A DNA stretch of 64,000 nt from Chloroflexota bacterium (GTDB lineage Bacteria; Chloroflexota; UBA4733), in the NCBI GenBank assembly GCA_023381895.1, contig JAMCTA010000123.1, positions 8,273-72,272 on the forward strand, written 5' to 3'. The position numbers and the translations under genes are program-made. Below the pieces are notes generated by a model. It was not told the DNA's origin and did no database searches. It saw only the letters and a list, made by a program, of their open reading frames with translations. Every line of letters begins with the position of its first letter. Position 1 is the first letter of the stretch. Shown here in pieces: positions 44,052 to 51,169 of the stretch.

Positions 44052-44828
44052 TCATGAACCGGAGAACTTCCGTATCCAAGGCAGGTGACGTTGTGTACAT
44101 CGCAACACTACAGTGCGATGTGCAGCATCTTCCAGGCGATCATCGAGTGGTTGAATCATGGTATCTGCTCCATAGCGCCTTTGAAGTGCCAGGCTGAGGA
44201 GATGATCAGCAAACCACGGGTTTTTCGGGAGTAGAGAGCCGTGAAGGTACGTGCCATACGCCGTTCCAACCCTGGCACCTTCATAACCGTCCTTTCCGTT
44301 GTTACCAAACCCGGCGATCACCTTTCCAAGAGGAGCACTATTCGATCCGAGAAACGTACGGCCACCGTGGTTTTCGAAGCCAACAAGGGTCTGTTGTATC
44401 CCTACCCACTCGCAGGCCACCACGACGTTTCCAACACAGCGCGGAGTGGTAAGACCAGGATGCTCCGTCTCTGCGTCAAACAGCCCGATTCCGGCCAGCT
44501 CTGCACCGTCTGCTTCGCGGTAGCGATGACCGAGAAGTTGATAGCCGCCACACACGGCGAGTAATGGACGCCTATCAGCTACCGCCGCGAAGAGTGCATC
44601 GCGCTTAGATTGTAGGTCACGGGCCATCAGGTGCTGATGACGATCCTGTCCCCCTCCTACGAAGAAGAGATCAAACTGCTGCCAATCCAGCAGATCGCCC
44701 AGGCCGATCGACGTCACGTGGCAGGTTATGCCACGCCACAATGACCGTTTCCGGAGCACGAGCACGTTGCCACGGTCGCCATAGATGTTCATAAGCTCGG
44801 CATAGAGATGGGCAATGCGCAGCTCCAT
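44052..44828 (-). CDS. gatD: GatD: glutaminase subunit of lipid II amidation
   Basis: 258 residues from ATG 44828, which overlaps the murT stop by one base (TGATG), with GGGAG upstream. CobB/CobQ-type class I amidotransferase: opening MELRIAHLYAELMNIYGDRGN is shared by all GatD proteins, nucleophile Cys93 in LLAVCGGYQLLGH, catalytic His196 in GTYLHGSLLPKNP. It releases ammonia from glutamine for MurT, which amidates the D-Glu of peptidoglycan stem peptides. The pair marks a Gram-positive-style cell wall. Confidence 0.95.
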   Translation of the reverse strand: MELRIAHLYAELMNIYGDRGNVLVLRKRSLWRGITCHVTSIGLGDLLDWQQFDLFFVGGGQDRHQHLMARDLQSKRDALFAAVADRRPLLAVCGGYQLLGHRYREADGAELAGIGLFDAETEHPGLTTPRCVGNVVVACEWVGIQQTLVGFENHGGRTFLGSNSAPLGKVIAGFGNNGKDGYEGARVGTAYGTYLHGSLLPKNPWFADHLLSLALQRRYGADTMIQPLDDRLEDAAHRTVVLRCTQRHLPWIRKFSGS

Positions 44829-46225
44829 CACGACTCCCACGCGGGCTTCGCCCATTTTCGCTGCACGAAGATTCTCCGTAGTTGCTGCATCGCGGTGTAC
44901 GTTGCGAACGTGTAGATTGCCTCCGACGATGGCGTGATGCCTCGAGCCACCTCAATAGCAGATAGTAGATCTGACCGTACTAGTATCCGCTCCTCAGGGA
45001 CACCGGCATACTTCAAGCGCACTGCGATGTCGTAACCTCGTGTCCCTGTGCACACCGCCTGGTGCGGAAGATTACTTACGAACACCCCTTCGAAATCAAC
45101 GTCCCAGAGCCACGAGATATCTCGACCGTCGGCGATATCGTCATTGACTGCCATAATCACGGTTGATGCTGGTGGAGCGCCAAAGGCGGTCTTGAGGGCC
45201 TCGGTAAAGCCTGCAGGATTCTTGACCAGCCAGAGCATGAGATTCCTATCTCCACTGTGAATCACCTCCCCTCGTCCGTAGGCAGGCACCGCTTGCTGAA
45301 GCACGTGGGCCGCATGCTCCATCCTCACCCCAGCGGCCATTGCCGCCGCCACTGCCGCTACGGCGTTACTCACGTTGTAGAGTCCCGGCAGGTTGAGCCG
45401 TCCTGGAGCCAGCTCGCTTCCAGCGATAAGGAGAAACTCGCTCCCTTGGACACTATGCAGGGTCACCTGTCGAGCCGTCACGTCAGGCGCTGGACGAGAC
45501 CGGCCGCAATGGCAGCAGCGCCACATGCCCAGGTGGCCATAGAGCACCGCGGTGTAGTCGAGCTGCTCGCCGCAGGGGCAATAGCGCGCGTCGGCACTCA
45601 GAGAAAGATCAGGATGATCTTGCGGATCCAAGTCCACCCCGAACCAAATGATCTGCTGCGATGCCCCGTCCAGCAGTTGGACGATCTGGGGATCATCAGC
45701 ATTCGCTACGATCACTTGGGGCTTGCCAGTGGCTGTCAGCATACCCGCCCAGAGTGAGGCGATCCGGTCGAGCTCCCCGTAGCGGTCGAGCTGGTCACGA
45801 AAGAGATTGAGGAGAACGAGGACCGTAGGGCTGATGGCACTCGCCACCGCTGGCAAGTGCGCCTCATCGACTTCAAACACTCCCGCACTGGCGTCGATCC
45901 GGCCAGCGGGGCTGGCTGCGAGCACAAGGGCAGTGGTGACGCCTGACAAGAGATTCGCCCCTTGGCGATTATGAACAATCCGGAGATTACTCGCACGAAG
46001 GATCTCCGCCAAGAGCCGGCTCGTCGTCGTCTTCCCATTGGTTCCTGCGACGAGCCATCTTCCAAGAGTGAGCTGAGTAGAGAGTCTAGACCCAAGATGG
46101 GGATCTATACGGCTCGCGATCACCCCTGGGAGTGTGCTCCCGCCATGTCCTCGGAAGCGCGTCGCAGAACGAACAAGACGAGCAGAGGTGATTGCTGCAG
46201 CGGTCCGGAGGTTCGGCAGGCTCAC
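44828..46225 (-). CDS. murT: MurT: ligase subunit of lipid II amidation
   Basis: 465 residues from GTG 46225, overlapping the previous gene's stop by GTGA; the longer open frame lies within that gene and is not MurT-like. It is a Mur-ligase-type ATP-binding domain (VAGTNGKTTTSRLLAEIL), with FEVDEA, LLNLFRDQLDRYGE, the MurT-specific four-Cys zinc ribbon CPCGEQLDY...CCHCGRSR, and a terminal DUF1727 domain. It activates the D-Glu carboxylate with ATP and takes ammonia from GatD. The coupled overlap with gatD is the universal arrangement. Confidence 0.95.
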   Translation of the reverse strand: MSLPNLRTAAAITSARLVRSATRFRGHGGSTLPGVIASRIDPHLGSRLSTQLTLGRWLVAGTNGKTTTSRLLAEILRASNLRIVHNRQGANLLSGVTTALVLAASPAGRIDASAGVFEVDEAHLPAVASAISPTVLVLLNLFRDQLDRYGELDRIASLWAGMLTATGKPQVIVANADDPQIVQLLDGASQQIIWFGVDLDPQDHPDLSLSADARYCPCGEQLDYTAVLYGHLGMWRCCHCGRSRPAPDVTARQVTLHSVQGSEFLLIAGSELAPGRLNLPGLYNVSNAVAAVAAAMAAGVRMEHAAHVLQQAVPAYGRGEVIHSGDRNLMLWLVKNPAGFTEALKTAFGAPPASTVIMAVNDDIADGRDISWLWDVDFEGVFVSNLPHQAVCTGTRGYDIAVRLKYAGVPEERILVRSDLLSAIEVARGITPSSEAIYTFATYTAMQQLRRIFVQRKWAKPAWES

Positions 46226-46446
46226 CGAACGTTGATTCGTCCTTTGCCTTTGCACTTGGGGCACGTGCCGTTCACTCGGTGCCATCCCGATGGCTCTGAT
46301 GGATCGGGCCAGTTTTCCTGAACCTCGCCAGTGCCATCGCATCGATTGCACACGGTTGAACCTCCACCCGTCAAACGGCGGATGAGTGGAGTTCCAATCA
46401 CTGCGATGAGAATGAGAATGACGACCGTGATGGCAAATGACTCCAC
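46222..46446 (-). CDS. Small membrane-anchored zinc-finger protein (DnaJ-type CxxCxGxG)
   Basis: 74 residues from GTG 46446, with GGAGG upstream. One N-terminal membrane helix (FAITVVILILIAVIGTPLI) is followed by a cytoplasmic zinc module, CNRCDGTGEV and CPKCKGKGRI, the same CxxCxGxG pattern as the DnaJ zinc finger. It is the first gene of the unit with murT and gatD (stop overlaps murT by GTGA). A role in placing or stabilising the amidation complex at the membrane is a guess. Confidence 0.75.
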   Translation of the reverse strand: MESFAITVVILILIAVIGTPLIRRLTGGGSTVCNRCDGTGEVQENWPDPSEPSGWHRVNGTCPKCKGKGRINVR

Positions 46447-46885
46447 AGCACACCCTCCACGTTTGGGAGTATACATCGCATCAAGACCAGGTAGAACGTC
46501 AGCTTGAGCCACAGTGCACATACTGGTCAACCGTCCATAGCAGTTGCACGACACACGTGAGTTTCTCCAGACCTCTGAGATGCTCCCAATGGTGGAATAC
46601 GTCAAATCGGTTGCGTTTGACCGACGATCTGGTACGTGCATCCTGAGAGAAGACGTTCCCCTACCGACCAGCCACTACATCCCACTGGAATCTCCGGAAA
46701 GCTCGTGCAAGGGCTATGCACAAACCTACACAGAACAGACGCTACGACCCTAGTCGTCAGGATGCGCGTTATACTTGGAAGGGAGCATGTTGCTGTGGCT
46801 ACGGCCTCAGTAGCATGCGTTTCTGTCTTATCCGGGGGTCGAGGTGGACCTGGGGGTTCATCGGACTAAGGAGCCTTCCAGGAGG
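46447..46885. other. Divergent intergenic region between the zinc-finger gene and the DksA-like gene
   Basis: About 440 bases with no full-length gene. It contains TATACT (46770-46775), a possible -10 for the plus strand, then GGGAGC and a tiny frame, ATG 46787 to TAG 46813 (eight residues, MLLWLRPQ), 72 bases ahead of the DksA-like start. That layout is compatible with a leader peptide but may be chance. Confidence 0.4.
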
Positions 46886-47254
46886 GTGAATACTGACTTC
46901 CTCGTGCAGGTCCGTACGTATCTGCTCAATGATGAGCAACAAACGCTTCAGAGTCTCGTCCAGCTGGACGAGCGCGCTCGGGAGGCACAACACCCAGACG
47001 AGATCGTTCCGATGTTCAGCGAGCTAGTCGTTGACGAAGCGATGCTCATCTCTGATCGGGAGCGTGACCTCGCAGCGCGGCGAACACTCATGCGCAGTCT
47101 CGAGGAAGTGCGCCACGCTCTCCAAAGGCTCGAGGAAGGGACCTATGGTCTGTGTGCGCTGTGTGGAAAGCCCATTCCAGAACGGCGTCTGCTTGCTCGG
47201 CCCCAATCCACCCTCTGCGTGACATGCCAGTCTTACTCTGAGCGCCGGGGATAG
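46886..47254 (+). CDS. DksA/TraR-family zinc-finger protein
   Basis: About 122 residues if started at GTG 46886, preceded by AAGGAG (46868-46873); GTG 46844 in the same frame would add 14 residues. The N-terminal half is a helical/coiled-coil hairpin (DERAREAQHPDEI to RRTLMRSLEEV). The C-terminal four-Cys zinc finger is the classical DksA type: GLCALCGKPIPERRLLARP then CVTCQ. Family members bind the RNA polymerase secondary channel or act as general stress proteins. The acidic hairpin tip of true DksA (DxxDxA) is not evident, so it may be a YteA/YocK-like relative. Confidence 0.85.
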   Translation: MNTDFLVQVRTYLLNDEQQTLQSLVQLDERAREAQHPDEIVPMFSELVVDEAMLISDRERDLAARRTLMRSLEEVRHALQRLEEGTYGLCALCGKPIPERRLLARPQSTLCVTCQSYSERRG

Positions 47255-47298
47255 CGAGATGTCTACCGGGGATTGTGCCCTCTAGACTTGCGGGCTGT

Positions 47299-49413
47299 AT
47301 GACGCGTGATCTATCGATCGGCAATGGCCAGTTGCTGATCAACTATGACCTCCATTTCAATCTGGCGGACATTTACTATCCGCACGTGGGAAAGTACATT
47401 CAGACAAACTTTTCCCCCTCTCGGTTTGGAGTCTACATCGACGACCACTTTGCCTGGCTCGATGACGCCCGCTGGTCTCGTGAGCTGCACTACCAGGCGG
47501 ACACGCTCGTCACCCAGGTTACTGCCATCCACAGCGACTTGCGCCTCAAGCTCCTCATTGAGGACTGCGTCGACTTCGACCGGACTTTATACGTCCGGCG
47601 GATCCGGATCCAGCATTTAGACAGCCGTCCCAGTGAAGTCCGCCTCTTCTTTCATCTGGATCCCTACCTATATGGCATTGCGATTGGTGACACAATGTAC
47701 TATGAGCCCATCCAGCGTGCCCTGATCGCCTACAAGGATCGCTGCTACATTTGGCTTTCTGGAATGACGCAGAGCAGCTTTGGTCTCTCGGCCTTCGCTA
47801 CTGGCCTGAAGCATTCGTGGGGGCAGGAAGGTACGTGGCGGGATGCCGAGGACGGCGTCCTCAGTGGCAACCCGATTGTTCAGGGTTCCGTCGATGGAGT
47901 AGGCGCCCTTACCGTTGCGCTCTCTCCTGACGGGTCCGGAGAAGCTTACTTCTGGATGGCATTCGGAGCCTCATATGACGAGGTCGAGCAGATCGCCAAC
48001 GACGTCAAGCTCCGGCGCCCCGACCACTTCCTCCAGCGAACGGCAGACTACTGGCGACTGTGGGTCACAAAGAGAGAGACCAACTTCAATGCTCTTCCAC
48101 CAGAGGTGGCTGCACTGTATCGGCGCAGTCTCCTCATCACCCGCACCCAGATCGATGATGGGGGAGGAATCGTCGCAGCAAACGACGCAGAAGGGCTTCG
48201 ATTCGGTCGGGATACCTACAGCTACGTGTGGCCGCGTGACGGGGCACTGGTGGCCCGGAGTCTCATTCTCGCCGGATATCCAGAAGTAACCAGAGAATTC
48301 TTTGCATTTTGCGCCCGTGTAATGCGGCCAGAAGGCTATCTGCTGCACAAGTACGCCCCGGATGGTTGCTTAGGATCCAGCTGGCATCCCTGGGTGGATA
48401 CTGAAGGAGTTCCGCAGCTGCCTATTCAAGAGGACGAGACGGCGCTCGTCCTTCACGCGTTGTGGCTCTATTTTGATGCCACGCGAGATGTCGAGTTCAT
48501 CAAGCCCTTTTACCGTCCGCTCATCAAGGGCAGCGCAGAGTTCTTGGTACGCTACCGGGATCCGTGGAGCAAGCTCCCTCTTCCTTCCTACGACCTCTGG
48601 GAGGAACGGCATGGAGTGCACACGTTCACGGTAGCAACCGTCATTGCCGGACTCGAGGCTGCTACACGGTTTACGACCTCATTTGGTGAGACCGATATCG
48701 CTGATCGCTATCGCCGTACGGCGCAAGAGGTGCGGGAGGCGGCGATCCGCTTCCTTTACGTGCCCGAGCTCGGCCGCTTCGCCCGGCGCGCTATCTCGCT
48801 CCCGACACCAGGTCGCCCTGCCGACCTCGATCTCACTGTTGATTCTAGTCTCGCCGCCTTCATCGACCTGGGATTCTTGCCCCTCGACGATGCGCGTCTG
48901 GTCGGGACCCTCCAAGCGGTGGAACAGCGACTATGGTGCCATTCCACCATCGGTGGGGTTGCCCGTTACGAAGCGGACCATTACTATCGCCAGGTCGACG
49001 ATACGCAACGGGTTCCTGGCAACCCCTGGCCAGTCTGCACTCTCTGGCTCGCTGAGTGGTATATCGCCCGGGCTCAGTCTCTCGACGATCTTAAGCCAGC
49101 GCGAGCCCTGCTCCAATGGGTCACCCAGCGCGCCTTTCCGAGTGGAACTCTTGCAGAGCAGTTTCACCCCGAAACAGGCCAGCCTCTCAGCGTAGCCCCG
49201 CTCACGTGGAGCCACTCTGCGTTCGTTGCTGCCGTTATCCTCTACGTACAGAAAGCAGAAGAGCTCGCGAAGCGAGGGGGTAGCCAGGAGGATCAGCCGG
49301 CTACAGCCGAATCTTCCACGACCACCGAGTCAGCGCCAGAGATACGGCCGTCGCTGCAGCAGTCACTGCGAGGGGAACCAGCCACGTTGGAAGCCGCACG
49401 ACGTACGCTATAA
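47299..49413 (+). CDS. Glycoside hydrolase family 15 (glucoamylase-like)
   Basis: 704 residues from ATG 47299 (MTRDLSIGNGQLLINYD), a typical opening for this group; GTG 47275 would add eight. It has an N-terminal beta-sandwich domain (about 1-260) and an (alpha/alpha)6 barrel. Acid Glu is in YDLWEERHG (about residue 435) and base Glu in GTLAEQFHPETG (about 620), with YVWPRDGALVAR and the ending SVAPLTWSHSAFV. Substrate may be starch, trehalose or another alpha-glucan. No signal peptide, so it is cytoplasmic. The last 40 residues are low-complexity and its final 113 bases overlap the convergent ABC permease gene. Confidence 0.93.
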   Translation: MTRDLSIGNGQLLINYDLHFNLADIYYPHVGKYIQTNFSPSRFGVYIDDHFAWLDDARWSRELHYQADTLVTQVTAIHSDLRLKLLIEDCVDFDRTLYVRRIRIQHLDSRPSEVRLFFHLDPYLYGIAIGDTMYYEPIQRALIAYKDRCYIWLSGMTQSSFGLSAFATGLKHSWGQEGTWRDAEDGVLSGNPIVQGSVDGVGALTVALSPDGSGEAYFWMAFGASYDEVEQIANDVKLRRPDHFLQRTADYWRLWVTKRETNFNALPPEVAALYRRSLLITRTQIDDGGGIVAANDAEGLRFGRDTYSYVWPRDGALVARSLILAGYPEVTREFFAFCARVMRPEGYLLHKYAPDGCLGSSWHPWVDTEGVPQLPIQEDETALVLHALWLYFDATRDVEFIKPFYRPLIKGSAEFLVRYRDPWSKLPLPSYDLWEERHGVHTFTVATVIAGLEAATRFTTSFGETDIADRYRRTAQEVREAAIRFLYVPELGRFARRAISLPTPGRPADLDLTVDSSLAAFIDLGFLPLDDARLVGTLQAVEQRLWCHSTIGGVARYEADHYYRQVDDTQRVPGNPWPVCTLWLAEWYIARAQSLDDLKPARALLQWVTQRAFPSGTLAEQFHPETGQPLSVAPLTWSHSAFVAAVILYVQKAEELAKRGGSQEDQPATAESSTTTESAPEIRPSLQQSLRGEPATLEAARRTL

Positions 49414-50215
49414 GAAGAAGCCGCAAAGAGCTCGCTCGCAACACTCCCGGCAAGTACGACGCGTGCCCGTCGCTCGCGAGCACAGGTGCAACCTGAGCCG
49501 CCAGTGCTGCTAAAGGATTGACTAAAGTCAGCCACTGCGTGGCATTGTGGCTCTGCAGTTGAGCAAGATTTACGATGGTGACTCCACCAACTAAGCAACC
49601 CACCGTCAATACCGATAGTGCCACAGCAGCGATCACTGAAGATGACCTGACCGACCATGAGACGCCAACCGCTACACCGAAGATGGCCATCGTCACAACC
49701 TCCGCAACTGCGACGAGAATGTCCAAAGGAGTGAGCACATCAAACACGGCGGTGTAGGCATACGCGGGTAGGGCAGTCGAAGCAACGAAAACAGCTCCGC
49801 ACACGGCAACTCCAGCTTTGGCAACCAGGAGACGCAGCCGGGTCAATTCCCCAATTCGTAAGAGAGCCAGCGTGTCACGCTCGACTTCGCCTGCGATGCT
49901 TCTGGACCCTAGGATGGCACCGAACACCACAGCGACGGTAGCATCGATTGAGGTGAGGAGCAGCAAGACCACCCGAGAACGCGCAGCATTCGACAAGATC
50001 TCGGCGGATGTCTGCCCGACCTCAGAAGGTGCTCCCTCGAAGCTATGGCCGAAAAATGGACTCGAAGCGGTCAACTGGGGGACTTGCTGTGTGCTGAAGC
50101 TACGGCTCAGAAACCCCACAGAGACGGCACACAGCAAGGTGACCCCTACACAGGAAGGTAGCAGCCAGCGCGATCTCAGCAACATCCGCAGCTCAAGGAC
50201 AAAGAGGCCGGTCAT
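49301..50215 (-). CDS. ABC-2-type transporter permease
   Basis: 304 residues with six hydrophobic segments. The first is preceded by FVLELRMLLRSRW, as in ABC-2 permeases, and the intracellular motif SRSIAGEVERDTLALL is the characteristic E-x-E-x-G-T/D-L coupling region. It exports an unknown substrate with the ATPase encoded 9 bases upstream. Its 3' end overlaps the GH15 gene by 113 bases in antisense. Both proteins are intact, so the overlap is in low-complexity or terminal-helix sequence. Confidence 0.88.
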   Translation of the reverse strand: MTGLFVLELRMLLRSRWLLPSCVGVTLLCAVSVGFLSRSFSTQQVPQLTASSPFFGHSFEGAPSEVGQTSAEILSNAARSRVVLLLLTSIDATVAVVFGAILGSRSIAGEVERDTLALLRIGELTRLRLLVAKAGVAVCGAVFVASTALPAYAYTAVFDVLTPLDILVAVAEVVTMAIFGVAVGVSWSVRSSSVIAAVALSVLTVGCLVGGVTIVNLAQLQSHNATQWLTLVNPLAALAAQVAPVLASDGHASYLPGVLRASSLRLLLIAYVVRLPTWLVPLAVTAAATAVSLALTRWSWKIRL

Positions 50216-50224
50216 TTCATTGCC

Positions 50225-51169
50225 TCATTGCCGCCGCTCTCGATGGCCGATAACTGCACGCTGTAGCAGTTGTAGATCAGTGCTTTCTTCCCGTACCTGA
50301 GTGATTTGGACATGACGCCGCACGAGAGTCGTCACCAAATCTGCAACCTGATAGCGATCACCATCGAAGAGAAAGACCAAAGCCTGTTCGTTCGTCTGAA
50401 TCTGGCTGACTCGCTCGTCGGCTGACAAAGCCGCGTAGGCGACCACGGGGTCGTTGACCACATCAAGACGCATACGTCTTGGGCCCTCCATGAGCTGTTG
50501 AAGCTGTGTTACCGGCGCCTGAATCAGCAACTCGCCGCGACTAAGCACTACAACTTCAGTGATGAGGGAGGCGACATCCTGTACTGAGTGGGTAGCTATG
50601 ATGATCGTCTTTCCCAGATTGCGTAGTTCCTGCAGAATCACGAGCACATCGTCCTTGGTATCGGTGTCAACCACTTGAAGCGGTTCATCCAGGAGGAGCA
50701 GCCGTGGGTCGTGCAAGAGAGCCCGCGCTAGCGCGAGTCGCTGACGATAGCCGGCCGGCAGCGTGGAGAGGTATTGATTGACCACGTGATCGAGCTCCAT
50801 GAGCCCAACCAGATCGTTGATCGTGGCGCCGCTGTTACGCACTTTGTGAATTGCTGCAAAGAACTCAAGGTACTCACGAACCTTGAGGCCCGGATACACG
50901 CCAAAGACGTCTGGAACGAAGCCCACAGCACGACGGACCGCTGCCGCTTGGCGACGGAGATCGAGACCGTAGACTTCTGCTTGCCCCTGTTTCGGGAGCA
51001 GTAGCGTTGCCAGAAGCCGGAGCAATGAGCTCTTACCAGAGCCATTGGGGCCCAGCAAGGCGACAACACCACCTTCCTCGACAGTGAGAGAGAAATCGCG
51101 AAGCAGCATCATGCCGTTGTCTTCGACAACTATCCTACTGAGACGAACAGCAGGGACGAGATCACTCAC
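50225..51169 (-). CDS. ABC transporter ATPase
   Basis: 314 residues. Walker A LLGPNGSGKSS, Q-loop region GFVPDVFGVYPG, signature LPAGYRQRLALARAL (the usual LSGGQ reads LPAGY here), Walker B RLLLLDEPL and switch His in IIATHSV. The residues after about 225 form a C-terminal accessory domain. It works with the permease downstream. The start ATG overlaps the preceding 812-residue protein gene by ATGA, making a three-gene unit. Variant signature residues are common in drug/lantibiotic-type exporters. Confidence 0.93.
   Translation of the reverse strand: MSDLVPAVRLSRIVVEDNGMMLLRDFSLTVEEGGVVALLGPNGSGKSSLLRLLATLLLPKQGQAEVYGLDLRRQAAAVRRAVGFVPDVFGVYPGLKVREYLEFFAAIHKVRNSGATINDLVGLMELDHVVNQYLSTLPAGYRQRLALARALLHDPRLLLLDEPLQVVDTDTKDDVLVILQELRNLGKTIIIATHSVQDVASLITEVVVLSRGELLIQAPVTQLQQLMEGPRRMRLDVVNDPVVAYAALSADERVSQIQTNEQALVFLFDGDRYQVADLVTTLVRRHVQITQVREESTDLQLLQRAVIGHRERRQ

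Noticed and set aside
44828..46641. Longer N-termini for murT and the zinc-finger gene
   Set aside because: The extra residues lie in neighbouring genes or lack a ribosome site. GTG 46225 and GTG 46446 fit the overlaps and the protein families.
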